This document shows, piece after piece, positions 9,521 through 18,161 of a stretch of 64,000 nucleotides of DNA (the stretch's first letter is position 1; each line of letters starts with the position of its first letter). Source of the stretch: Pedobacter lusitanus (lineage in GTDB: Bacteria > Bacteroidota > Bacteroidia > Sphingobacteriales > Sphingobacteriaceae); assembly GCF_040026395.1 (NCBI RefSeq), contig NZ_CP157278.1, positions 5,828,001-5,892,000 of the forward strand, read 5' to 3'. The position numbers were made by a program, and so were the translations under genes. The notes under the pieces were generated by a model that saw only the letters and a list, made by a program, of their open reading frames with translations, had not been told where the DNA came from and ran no database searches.

Positions 9521-9943
9521 TCATTCTCCCCAGGCAGTCAGCATAACTGCTCTGGAGCCACCGTAATTGCGATGCTCACATAAATAAATTCCCTGCCAGG
9601 TACCCAGGGCTAATCTTCCGTTCCGGATCGGGATCATCAGGGAAGTATCCAGCAGAGCTGTTTTTAAATGGGCAGGCATATCGTCAGATCCTTCCTCATC
9701 ATGCAGATAATCCGGATCATTCTCCGGGACTGCCTTATTGAAAAATATTTCGAAATCATGTCTGACAGTCGGATCAGCATTTTCATTAATCGTAAGTGAA
9801 GCAGAGGTATGCTGAATAAAGACCTGGCAGATACCGGTTTTTAGTTCACGTATTTCGGGAAAGGCATCAAGAATATCAGTGGTAATCAGATGAAAGCCTC
9901 TTTTTCTTTCTTTAAGGACGATGGAATGCTGGTAAAACTTCAT
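9521..9943 (-). CDS. YjbQ/UPF0047 family protein
   Basis: A 140-residue protein spanning the complete UPF0047 fold. The family signature is intact: FIQHTSASLTINENADPTVRHDFE in the middle and LALGTWQGIYLCEHRNYGGSR near the C-terminus, which supply the conserved His residues. Members are annotated as secondary thiamine-phosphate synthases because E. coli YjbQ can rescue thiE loss, but the physiological role is unclear. It is a single gene between the GNAT-MscS pair and the siderophore receptor, with no thiamine genes nearby. Confidence 0.88.
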   Translation of the reverse strand: MKFYQHSIVLKERKRGFHLITTDILDAFPEIRELKTGICQVFIQHTSASLTINENADPTVRHDFEIFFNKAVPENDPDYLHDEEGSDDMPAHLKTALLDTSLMIPIRNGRLALGTWQGIYLCEHRNYGGSRAVMLTAWGE

Positions 9944-10099
9944 TTTTTTGATTTAAAACTGCTGATTTTATTAACCCTGACTAAGCTACCGGATTGAGTA
10001 GAGATTTTATCATTAACAACGAAAATTTTAAAGAATAATATATCCGGTTGCTATAATTTGATAGCGAATATTCAGTTTTATCTCAGGAAAATCATAAAA

Positions 10100-10135
10100 A
10101 AAAGGCTGGCCGATCAATTGATCGGCCAGCCTTTT
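10100..10135 (-). terminator. rho-independent terminator after the siderophore receptor gene
   Basis: A perfect 36-nt palindrome with 18-nt half-arms (core GGCTGGCCGATC and its complement) lies 63 bp beyond the receptor stop codon. Read on the minus strand it is followed by eight T residues (10096-10103 on the plus strand are all A). This is a strong intrinsic terminator for the receptor transcript. Confidence 0.9.
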
Positions 10136-10198
10136 AAACTTAATTCTATAATTAATCACTATTGCCGGGATCTTTTTTCAGACCGGGGCAGTTAGCTG

Positions 10199-12631
10199 TT
10201 AATAGTTAATGGTGTAACTTAAATTGTAGGTACGTCCTCTGCCTAAGTAATTTAATGATTCAGGAGCAACTCTTAATGGTTTGTATAAAACCTGTGCACG
10301 CTGACTCCAGATAGTCTGGTATTCTTTGTTCAGTAAATTCTGTACGCCAAATGATAATGTTCCAAGAGGTAATTTAACATGACCCAACAGATCTAAAGTG
10401 GTATATCCTTTCAGTTTATTATCAGCATTGTCTTTTACATCAAATGAACGGAAGCCCAGTGCTTTGAATCCTATTGCTTTGTTACTCCATCCTATGAATG
10501 CAGTAGCTTTTGACGGACTTGCATTGGCAATGTCCTGAGCTTTCCAGGAATCATCCTGTTTGAACTGAGATTTGATATATAAACCATTACCGCCAATTTC
10601 AAATCCACTTGGAAGATTAACTGACACGGAAGCTTCGGCACCATAATTACGTTGTTTACGGTCGATTAATTCTACAGCAAAGGTAGTAGATGTTTTCATG
10701 TCTTTATCTGACCATGAATAAAATGCTGATACCTGTGCATTTACTACTTTACCACGGTGACGCCATCCTGTTTCCAGCTGGTTTGTTTTTAATCCTGTCA
10801 ATGGAGTAGTGGCTACACTGCTTCCCTGAACCAGATCCCAGTTTGTTCCATTTAAGGCATAAGTACCCTGTCCATAGTATTTAGCCGGGTCAGCCAGGTT
10901 GAAACCCTGAGCAAAGTTAACCCATACCTGCTCAGGAGAAGATATTTTATAGATTAATGCACCATTTAACAGGTTTACATCGTAATGACTTTTGCCGCCA
11001 GGAATTGGTGTAGCCGTTTTACCAATACCAAAAATGATAGGGGCCTGAGCATTAATACCAACAAAATCATCAACTTTTACATACAGTCTCTGTTGTCTGA
11101 CACCTCCTGATAAAGTCAGTTTGCTGGTCAGGTTCCATTGTGCCTGCATAAAACCTGAAAGGCTGTTGATGTTAACACCCGGATAACGGCGAACGGTAGC
11201 TATTCCGTTATTGATCATTCCACCACTTGATGCTGCCAGTGCTCTGTCAAAGATAGTCTGATTACCTACAAATGCTTCGTTATCCGCATCAACACCGTAA
11301 GTTAAGTTGAATGCTGACCATTGTTTTGACAACACTAATTTTGCTGCACTGTAGCGGGTACTCTGAACAGTAGAACCACTGTAAAGGAAACCACCGCCAG
11401 GTATTGCTTTATTGACAACCTGTGCAGGGAAAGGGTGGAAGCTGAATTTCTCATTTCTGCTAGATGCCTGGATATACAGATCCTGACCACCCAGAATATC
11501 AGCGGCATGATAGTCAGCATTGATAGATGCACGTGTGGTTTTTGGCGTTACTGAAGAAGTAAAGCCATTTCTCATTTCCAGTAATCCTGGTTTGGTAAAT
11601 AAAGCTTCATAATTATTGCCCAGGTACAGGTCTTTATCACCGGTATAACCTGAATTATAATATTGTGCATTTACTTTTAAAGTCTGTTTAGGACTTAATT
11701 TGAATTCTGTATTGGCGAAAATGTCAAAAGACTGGTTGTATTGTAAATCTGTTTGTGTGATATCACTAAAAATCTGCTTGTTATTTGCATCAAAAGCAGC
11801 ATTGTTTTTCTGATAAGCGATTCCGATTCTTCCTTTGAAGTTTTCATTTCCACCTGAAATAGATTGGGCGAAACGAACATCATGATCTGATTTTTGCTGT
11901 AAACCACTGCGTACACCTGCTTCTGTCGTAAAAGCAGGAGGACCTGCCTGTCCTTTTTTAGTGATAATATTGATGATACCGCCAGTTGCACCACCACCAT
12001 AGATTGAGCTTGCTCCTGATAGTACTTCAATACGTTCAATATTGAATGGATCAACCGAGTCAAATTGTCTGCTAACTGATCTGGTACTGTTTAAAGAAAC
12101 GCCATCTACCATGACCAGTACATTTCTGCCTCTCAGGTTCTGACCAAAATTAGTACGGCCTTCAGGACCGGCATCCAGACCTGGAATAAGTCTTGCCAGA
12201 GCTTCTTTCAGACTTATACCTCCTCTGATTTGCTCCTGTAAACGCTGATTATCAATAATCCAGACAGTTCCTGGAATTTCACTCACTTTACTTGGTTTAC
12301 GGGAAGAAACAACAACAACTTCATCCATAGTGTTACTTGGATTAAGGGACAGATTCAGACTTAGGTTCTGATCTTTAGCCAGTGTTATTTTCTGAATGGT
12401 TGGGTTATAGCCAATGTAGCTGACGATCAGGTTGTAAGAACCTGCTTCAAGTTTTAATTCGAAATGACCGTCCTTATCAGTACTGGTTTCCAGTTTTTTG
12501 CCTTCAATTTTGACATTTGCACCGCTTAGCGGTTCGGTATTATTACTGATAATTCCGCTTACAGTTTGTGCATTAGCACCTGCTGCAAAGGCAATTAAAA
12601 GAAGTAAAATTAAGTATAGATTTTTTCTCAT
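10199..12631 (-). CDS. TonB-dependent ferric-siderophore receptor, IutA/RhtA-like
   Basis: An 810-residue outer-membrane receptor. It has a signal peptide (LILLLLIAFAAGANAQ), a CarboxypepD_reg-like domain typical of Bacteroidetes (residues ~22-105), a plug domain and a 22-strand barrel ending in aromatic-rich SYTINY. The plug closely resembles the aerobactin receptor IutA as I remember it: SLKEALARLIPGLD, RTNFGQNLRGRNVLVMVDGV, then DPFNIERIEVLSGASSIYGG. The end, LKGYTTLDLLGHVKLPLGTLSFGVQNL, also matches. That family takes up citrate-dihydroxamate siderophores, which agrees with the biosynthetic operon across the divergent region. Start ATG 12631 was chosen over an upstream in-frame Met because the signal peptide begins there. 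A Fur-like box lies just upstream. Confidence 0.9.
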   Translation of the reverse strand: MRKNLYLILLLLIAFAAGANAQTVSGIISNNTEPLSGANVKIEGKKLETSTDKDGHFELKLEAGSYNLIVSYIGYNPTIQKITLAKDQNLSLNLSLNPSNTMDEVVVVSSRKPSKVSEIPGTVWIIDNQRLQEQIRGGISLKEALARLIPGLDAGPEGRTNFGQNLRGRNVLVMVDGVSLNSTRSVSRQFDSVDPFNIERIEVLSGASSIYGGGATGGIINIITKKGQAGPPAFTTEAGVRSGLQQKSDHDVRFAQSISGGNENFKGRIGIAYQKNNAAFDANNKQIFSDITQTDLQYNQSFDIFANTEFKLSPKQTLKVNAQYYNSGYTGDKDLYLGNNYEALFTKPGLLEMRNGFTSSVTPKTTRASINADYHAADILGGQDLYIQASSRNEKFSFHPFPAQVVNKAIPGGGFLYSGSTVQSTRYSAAKLVLSKQWSAFNLTYGVDADNEAFVGNQTIFDRALAASSGGMINNGIATVRRYPGVNINSLSGFMQAQWNLTSKLTLSGGVRQQRLYVKVDDFVGINAQAPIIFGIGKTATPIPGGKSHYDVNLLNGALIYKISSPEQVWVNFAQGFNLADPAKYYGQGTYALNGTNWDLVQGSSVATTPLTGLKTNQLETGWRHRGKVVNAQVSAFYSWSDKDMKTSTTFAVELIDRKQRNYGAEASVSVNLPSGFEIGGNGLYIKSQFKQDDSWKAQDIANASPSKATAFIGWSNKAIGFKALGFRSFDVKDNADNKLKGYTTLDLLGHVKLPLGTLSFGVQNLLNKEYQTIWSQRAQVLYKPLRVAPESLNYLGRGRTYNLSYTINY

Positions 12632-12672
12632 GTGTGTTTTTTTATTGTTTGATTGCGCAAAGCAAAGATTTA

Positions 12673-12689
12673 TTTGGATTAATTCCAAA
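12673..12689. promoter_or_regulatory. candidate Fur box in the receptor/PepSY divergent promoter
   Basis: The 17-nt sequence TTTGGATTAATTCCAAA has arms that match in 7 of 8 positions around a central A. It lies midway between the divergent starts at 12631 and 12728. A Bacteroidetes -7 like element TATTTTTG (12706-12713) serves the plus-strand gene about 17 bp away, so a repressor here would block both promoters. Assignment to Fur rests on form and on the iron-uptake context. Confidence 0.6.
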
Positions 12690-12727
12690 CAATGTTATAT
12701 TTTTATATTTTTGATCAAATTTTAAAA

Positions 12728-13843
12728 ATGAACATTAAAGAAATTGCTCGTCTTGCACACAGGTGGTTAGGTTTAACCTCCGGGCTGGTCGTTTTTATTG
12801 TAAGTATTACTGGTTGTATGTATGTGTTTCAGGATGAAATAAGAGATGCAACAGAACCATGGCGTAAAATAGAAGTACAGCAAAAGGCGGTACTATTGCC
12901 TTCTGCACTGAGTGCAATCGCACAAAAAGTTCATCCTGAACTCCAGATAGGCAGAATAGTCTATGTCAGTAAGGACCGGTCAGCGGTGATCTTTTTAACA
13001 GGGAAGGGACAGTTTTATACGGTTTATATCAATCCGTATTCCGGAGCTGTGCTCCATGATCAAAATCTGCGCAAGGATTTTTTTACAATTGTTCAGTTTA
13101 TCCATATCTATCTTTTATTACCCGGACCAATCGGTAAAATGGTCGTTGGTGTCTCTGTTTTTATATTTTTAGCTTTATTGATTACCGGAGTGTTTATCTG
13201 GTGGCCGAAAAGAAAAACACAGATGAAACGCGCGCTGACTATCAAACTCAATGGAAAGTGGCGCAGAGTCAATTATGATTTGCATAGTGTTTTAGGAGTT
13301 TATGCATTTTTAATCGCCTTTATTGTCGCATTTACCGGACTATCCATCAGCTATGACTGGTTAAAAAAGGGCGTGAACAGAACTGTTAATCTGGGTACCA
13401 GCTATGAATTTGAAGAGAAACTTCCGGCAATTAAAGTTACCAAAGCACTGGATTCTGCTAAACTAATGGACATTTCATTCCTGGAAAGTGTAAAACGTTC
13501 TCCCGGATCTGATATGTTTCTGATCGCACCGGTCGAAAAAGGATCAGGCTTATTGAATATAACTGTTTATCAGAAGGCATTGTTCTATTATAAAAGTGAT
13601 CGTTATTACTTTAATGGCAATAATGGGGAATTGGTAAAAGAACTGGCTCATCGCCATAAAAGTAATGGACTAAAATTAAATGAAATGTCTTATGATCTCC
13701 ATACCGGACAGATTTTAGGATTGCCCGGAAAAATTATTGCTTTCCTGTCCAGCCTGATCTGCACAACACTACCTGTAACCGGTTTTCTATTCTGGAGAGG
13801 GAAGAGAAAGGACAAAAGAAAAGCTCTGGCTGATAAAGTCTGA
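12728..13843 (+). CDS. PepSY-associated transmembrane protein (iron-uptake partner)
   Basis: A 371-residue inner-membrane protein with the four-helix PepSY_TM architecture: helix 1 at ~17-40 (LGLTSGLVVFIVSITGCMYVF), helices near 135-160 and 195-215, and a last one near 345-365. Conserved histidines flank the helices (AHRWLG, FIHIYLLLP, NYDLHSVLG, YDLHTGQILG). Relatives often sit beside siderophore receptors; in the pyoverdine system FpvG has been linked to periplasmic iron reduction, so a reductase-linked role in releasing iron is likely by analogy. It diverges from the receptor over a Fur-like box. ATG 12728 was preferred to an upstream Met because the conserved region begins there. Confidence 0.85.
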   Translation: MNIKEIARLAHRWLGLTSGLVVFIVSITGCMYVFQDEIRDATEPWRKIEVQQKAVLLPSALSAIAQKVHPELQIGRIVYVSKDRSAVIFLTGKGQFYTVYINPYSGAVLHDQNLRKDFFTIVQFIHIYLLLPGPIGKMVVGVSVFIFLALLITGVFIWWPKRKTQMKRALTIKLNGKWRRVNYDLHSVLGVYAFLIAFIVAFTGLSISYDWLKKGVNRTVNLGTSYEFEEKLPAIKVTKALDSAKLMDISFLESVKRSPGSDMFLIAPVEKGSGLLNITVYQKALFYYKSDRYYFNGNNGELVKELAHRHKSNGLKLNEMSYDLHTGQILGLPGKIIAFLSSLICTTLPVTGFLFWRGKRKDKRKALADKV

Positions 13844-14057
13844 AGGCTACGGGTGTGTTTTTGTATTTTATTACTGATCAGGCTTAATCCTGTTGGTCAG
13901 AATAGCTATGTTAAAAAAGTATTAATGATTTGTCTTAAAATTTAATATTAGAATGTAGTTGAATTTCAGTTAATTGCAACATTATCGGTAATTAGTCTAA
14001 ATATAATTTGTAATTGTTCTAAATAACATCTTACTTAGCGGAGAAATTTAAACTGTA
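13844..14057. other. promoter region of the siderophore operon
   Basis: About 214 bp without a recognised gene, ending at a possible small reading frame (14058-14201). The stretch becomes strongly A+T-rich from ~13910 and holds a Fur-like sequence at 14007-14023. No terminator for the PepSY gene was recognised. Confidence 0.5.
14007..14023. promoter_or_regulatory. candidate Fur box upstream of the siderophore operon
   Basis: TTTGTAATTGTTCTAAA has outer arms matching in 5 of 7 positions and resembles the TTTAGA/TCTAAA style of Bacteroidetes iron boxes. A second half-site-like AGTCTAAA lies just upstream (13994-14001). The position, 35 bp before the first possible start codon at 14058, fits repression of the operon by iron. 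Confidence 0.45.
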
Positions 14058-14201
14058 ATGAAGAAGAGGATTCTAAAACCTGTTTTCGCTCTTATTGGTT
14101 CCTCTTTTTCTGATTTAAATGTGCATCCTGCTAATCTATTTGTGCAGCACGTAAACACGCTTGTTAATAACCTCAATTATATAAAAACCGTGAATAATTA
14201 A
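14058..14201 (+). CDS. possible 47-residue first gene or leader of the siderophore operon
   Basis: An ATG-started frame of 47 codons ends with TAA only 7 bp before the decarboxylase ATG. The product begins with a basic, hydrophobic stretch (MKKRILKPVFALIGSSFS) and continues with DLNVHPANLFVQHVNTLV, which reads like natural protein. It follows the Fur-like box by 35 bp, so it would be the first gene on the iron-regulated transcript. An imperfect hairpin (AAGAGGA with TCCTCTT, then TTTTT) lies inside it around 14062-14105, so it could be a leader peptide with attenuation. I know no family for it; chance cannot be excluded. Confidence 0.4.
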   Translation: MKKRILKPVFALIGSSFSDLNVHPANLFVQHVNTLVNNLNYIKTVNN

Positions 14202-14208
14202 GATCGAT

Positions 14209-15750
14209 ATGCTTACAATCAACCTACAAGAAGAACAATTAACAACATTATTGGAAAGTAATATCCAAAGGGATATTTTTCATCATGACAATCAGGAAGA
14301 ATATCTGGATGCTATAGGAAAGGTGAGTATGGCCGTTAAGCGTTTCCTTGACAATAATAAAAAACCATTCAGTGGTGTAAGCCCGGCAGAGCTTCGCCCT
14401 TTATTTGCTAAGGTAGATTTTGATACACCCCTGCAGGATTATGATAGTTTACTGAACGAAGTAGAGAATTTATATACAAACCATGCGGTAGCATTCCACC
14501 ATCCGGAATATATTGCTCATTTAAACTGTCCGCTTGTTATTCCGGCGATTGCAGCAGAAGTTATGATTTCTTCTATCAATTCATCCCTGGATACCTGGGA
14601 TCAGAGTGCCGGCGGAACTTTAATGGAACAGAAACTGATTGAGTGGACCTGTAAAGAGATTGGCTTTGGTCCATTATCTGATGGAATCTTTACCAGTGGC
14701 GGTACACAAAGTAACCTGATGGGTTTATTACTTGCCAGAGATCATTATGCCTTTAAACTCTTAAATCACAATATCAAGGAAGATGGTTTACCAGCCGAGG
14801 CTTCCCGTTTCAGAATATTTGTCTCTGAAATGGCTCATTTCAGTATTCAGAAAAATGCATCTCTGTTAGGACTGGGAGAAAAAGCAGTGGTTAAAATTAA
14901 AACTGACCGCAGTTTCAGAATGAACTCTATCTTGCTGGAAGATGCAATCAAAGAAGAAATTGCACAGGGAAATATCCCGATTGCTATAGTAGGTACAGCA
15001 GGAACTACCGATTTTGGTAATATTGACCCATTAAAGGAAATAGGACGTTTAAGTGCTAAATATGACCTTTGGTTCCATGTGGATGCAGCTTATGGCTGCG
15101 GTTTACTGTTAACCAGTAAGTCCCGTAAATTAATCAATGGTATTGAACTGGCACATTCTGTAACAGTTGATTATCATAAATCATTCTTCCAGCCGGTAAG
15201 TAGTGGCGCCTTTTTAATTAAAGACAAGAAATTTTTTGGCCTGATTACCCATCATGCTGATTATCTGAATCCTAAGGATCATGATCATGACGGTTTACCA
15301 AACCAGGTAAATAAATCTATTCAGACTACCCGTCGTTTTGACGCATTGAAACTCTGGTTTACACTGAGAATGATGGGGAAAGAAAAATTAGGAAGTTATT
15401 TTGAAACAATCATTCATACAGCAGCACAGATAGCTGCTATGATCCAGGCAGATCCTTCTTTTGAACTGATGAACGAATCTGATATCAGTGCACTGGTTTT
15501 CCGCTACAACCCGAGAGACGGGCAGGCAGACCTTTGTGCAATGAACCAGTTTATCAAAAAAAGTATGTTCAACGGAGGAGAAGCACTGGTTGCAGGCACT
15601 AAAATTAATAAACAATTCTATCTCAAATTTACTTTGCTTAACCCCCTGACTACAATTGACCACGTTAAAAACATCTTCAACATCATCAAACAACATGGAA
15701 ACGAATACCTACAGTTTAATAAAACTACAAAAGAATTCTGGAGAAATTAA
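14209..15750 (+). CDS. PLP-dependent diamine-forming decarboxylase for siderophore synthesis (RhbB/DesA-like)
   Basis: A 513-residue group II PLP decarboxylase. The cofactor site is intact: FTSGGTQSNLMG for phosphate binding, FHVDAAYGCGLL with the aspartate contacting the pyridine nitrogen, and the Schiff-base lysine K324 in VDYHKSFFQP. Relatives convert 2,4-diaminobutyrate to 1,3-diaminopropane (RhbB) or lysine to cadaverine (DesA), giving the backbone amine of hydroxamate siderophores. Which substrate is used here cannot be read directly; the absence of an rhbA-type aminotransferase favours lysine or ornithine. Its last 56 bp overlap the next gene in another frame, a sign of coupled translation. 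Confidence 0.88.
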   Translation: MLTINLQEEQLTTLLESNIQRDIFHHDNQEEYLDAIGKVSMAVKRFLDNNKKPFSGVSPAELRPLFAKVDFDTPLQDYDSLLNEVENLYTNHAVAFHHPEYIAHLNCPLVIPAIAAEVMISSINSSLDTWDQSAGGTLMEQKLIEWTCKEIGFGPLSDGIFTSGGTQSNLMGLLLARDHYAFKLLNHNIKEDGLPAEASRFRIFVSEMAHFSIQKNASLLGLGEKAVVKIKTDRSFRMNSILLEDAIKEEIAQGNIPIAIVGTAGTTDFGNIDPLKEIGRLSAKYDLWFHVDAAYGCGLLLTSKSRKLINGIELAHSVTVDYHKSFFQPVSSGAFLIKDKKFFGLITHHADYLNPKDHDHDGLPNQVNKSIQTTRRFDALKLWFTLRMMGKEKLGSYFETIIHTAAQIAAMIQADPSFELMNESDISALVFRYNPRDGQADLCAMNQFIKKSMFNGGEALVAGTKINKQFYLKFTLLNPLTTIDHVKNIFNIIKQHGNEYLQFNKTTKEFWRN

Positions 15751-18148
15751 CTTCAATTCTCTCTTAAATAGTTATTGCCGGGAGTTTAGTAATTGGAGCC
15801 GCTATCAGGGAATTCCCCGGTATGATCAGCCTCTGGCAGACTATTTGAAACTGACAGGTCACGAGTTACATTTACGCTTCGACTTTTCTGAATTTGGATT
15901 TGAAGTATTTGCTCCATTAAAACATTATGCAGAAAGCGGAAGACACGTCTTTAATTTTCCGGTCATAGAGCGTAATCTGAATACTGATGAAATCAGGCCT
16001 ATAGATGCGCTGCGTTTTATGGAACTGATTGTTTTATCTGCTAAGGATGAATTTTCAGGAATTAATGCTGAACTCGTCAAATCACGTTTACTGAACAGTA
16101 TAGATAATTTGACCAAATATCAGGAATACTTTAATCGTACAGGAAAGCTCGTTAATAAAGAATACATGAGCTTCATTGAGGCAGAACAATCTCTGGCTCT
16201 TGGACACAATTCACATCCGCTGACAAAAGGCAGGATGGGATTTAAGAATGATGAAGAGTTATTGAAATATTCTCCTGAAACTGCAGGAGAATTCCAGCTG
16301 GCGTATTTTCTGGTGGCACCAGATCAGGTGACAGAGAAAAATGCAGAGGGATTTGAGATTACCGGCACTTTTAAAAAGGAATTGCTGAATGCTGTTCCTG
16401 AAACTCATCAGGTGAGGGAATTACTGGATCGTCATCCGGGATGGAAAGTACTGCCCATGCATCCATGGGAAGCCGGCTATCTGCTGAATCAGCCTGAAGT
16501 GAAAGAGATGGAAAAAGAAGGTTTACTGTATAGCCTGGGTAACTGGGGACCTCTATATACACCTACTTCTTCTGTTCGTACAGTATATAACCGCGAAAGT
16601 GACTGGATGTATAAATTTTCGCTGCATGTGAAAATTACTAATTCGGAGCGTGTTAATTTAGTCAGAGAGCTGCATCGCGGCTATGACGTAAGTCGTTTGT
16701 TAAAAACAGATCTGGGCAAATCTCTGAAAAAGGAGTTTCCTGAAATTGAATTTATAACAGATCCTGCATTTTTTGCGGTAAGTTATAAGGGAAAAGTGAT
16801 TGATGGTTTTAATACGAGCATCCGTCACAATAAATTTAAAGGTGAAGCTGCAGATAAAAACGTAACGTTACTTGCTGCGCTTTGTCAGGATGGTTTGCTG
16901 GGTGAAAATCCCAGAATGGCAAATATTATCAGACAGGCAGCAAAACATAAAAATAAACCGGTAGATCAGGTAGCTATTAACTGGTTCAAACAATATCTTC
17001 ATATCTGCGTAGGGCCTGTTATAGGGATTTTCAATAAGTATGGAATGGCTTTTGAATTTCATCAGCAGAACGTTATGGTTGAGCTGGATAGTCAGAATTT
17101 TCCTGCAAAACTGTATTTCAGAGATAATCAGGGCTTCTTTTTCAGAGAAGGTAAGGCAGAAGAGCTTGCAAAGTATCTGCCTGGTATAGCTGATGAAAGC
17201 GGGTCTATTGTTCCTGAAGCTTATATTTTTCCAAAATATACTTACTATCTGTTGATTAACAATTTATTAGGTATTGTCAATGCACTGGGCTGTAACGGAC
17301 TGGCAGATGAAAGAACATTGATCGATCTGATATACCTTGAGTTTAAGCAGTTTGAAGAATCAGATACTACTGGTTTTGTTGATTATGTAATCAACAGCAG
17401 AAGCTGGGAAGTGAAAGGAAACCTGTTAACGAATCTGTATAATATTGATGAAGCCAGTGCGCCGATTGATAATCCGGCAATCTATAGGGACTATCCTAAT
17501 CCGCTGAATAAGTATTTCTTCTGTGATAATCTGATCAAACCTAAGGTTGGTGAGGTGATATACAGCAGATATTTCCCTAAAGAGGACATTACTATTTCTT
17601 TACGTTCATTTGATGTGGACAGAGATCTGGAAATGGTACATGACTGGTTTAATCAGGAACATGCCAAACCTATCTGGAAAATGGATGGCCCGATCAGAGA
17701 TCTGGAAACCTTTTACCGCACGCTGATACCAAGCGATCACTCCCATAGTATTATTGGAGAAATTAATGGAGAACCAACTTTTACCATAGAACCGTACTGG
17801 CCTATGCGTGATACAGTAGGGGCCTATTATGAAGCTCTGGCAACAGATTATGGTGCACATTTATTAATTGCACCGACAGATAAAAACAAAAAATTCAGCT
17901 TCTGTATCGGACAGATGATCATGGATCTGGTATTTATGAATCCTGTGGTAGGAAAGTGTATTGGTGAGGCGGCTGTGGAGTCCAGAGCCATGCATATTTT
18001 CGTAACCAGATTGGGATTCAGGTTCCAGCGTATTATAAAAATGCCAACTAAAGATGCAAATCTTACATTTTGTTATCGTGAATGGTATTGGGAAAAGTTC
18101 CCTGAGAGTAAAGATGTCGCATTATTGGGCCAGGTGGCCGGAATATAA
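15695..18148 (+). CDS. fused NIS siderophore synthetase (IucA/IucC) and GNAT acetyltransferase
   Basis: An 817-residue bifunctional protein. Residues ~1-590 form an IucA/IucC-type NRPS-independent siderophore (NIS) synthetase with the ATP-site motif GHNSHPLTKGRMGF, MHPWEAGYLL, SVRTVYNRESDWMYKFSLHV and the C-terminal FEFHQQNVMVELD. Residues ~620-817 are a GNAT domain of the RhbD/IucB/DesC type (DITISLRSFDVDRDLEMVHDWF, then PLP-free acetyl-CoA fold with VGKCIGEAAVESRAMHIFV), which N-acylates the hydroxylated diamine. In rhizobactin loci these are separate neighbouring genes, rhbC and rhbD. The chosen ATG 15695 lies inside the decarboxylase gene; an earlier in-frame start would overlap more. It probably links citrate or another carboxylate to the hydroxamate arm. 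Confidence 0.88.
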   Translation: METNTYSLIKLQKNSGEINFNSLLNSYCREFSNWSRYQGIPRYDQPLADYLKLTGHELHLRFDFSEFGFEVFAPLKHYAESGRHVFNFPVIERNLNTDEIRPIDALRFMELIVLSAKDEFSGINAELVKSRLLNSIDNLTKYQEYFNRTGKLVNKEYMSFIEAEQSLALGHNSHPLTKGRMGFKNDEELLKYSPETAGEFQLAYFLVAPDQVTEKNAEGFEITGTFKKELLNAVPETHQVRELLDRHPGWKVLPMHPWEAGYLLNQPEVKEMEKEGLLYSLGNWGPLYTPTSSVRTVYNRESDWMYKFSLHVKITNSERVNLVRELHRGYDVSRLLKTDLGKSLKKEFPEIEFITDPAFFAVSYKGKVIDGFNTSIRHNKFKGEAADKNVTLLAALCQDGLLGENPRMANIIRQAAKHKNKPVDQVAINWFKQYLHICVGPVIGIFNKYGMAFEFHQQNVMVELDSQNFPAKLYFRDNQGFFFREGKAEELAKYLPGIADESGSIVPEAYIFPKYTYYLLINNLLGIVNALGCNGLADERTLIDLIYLEFKQFEESDTTGFVDYVINSRSWEVKGNLLTNLYNIDEASAPIDNPAIYRDYPNPLNKYFFCDNLIKPKVGEVIYSRYFPKEDITISLRSFDVDRDLEMVHDWFNQEHAKPIWKMDGPIRDLETFYRTLIPSDHSHSIIGEINGEPTFTIEPYWPMRDTVGAYYEALATDYGAHLLIAPTDKNKKFSFCIGQMIMDLVFMNPVVGKCIGEAAVESRAMHIFVTRLGFRFQRIIKMPTKDANLTFCYREWYWEKFPESKDVALLGQVAGI

Positions 18149-18161
18149 ATTCTGAGAATAA

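Noticed and set aside
10199..12688. An extended receptor start with 19 extra residues
   Set aside because: The extra segment is not signal-peptide-like, whereas MRKNLYLILLLL at 12631 is.
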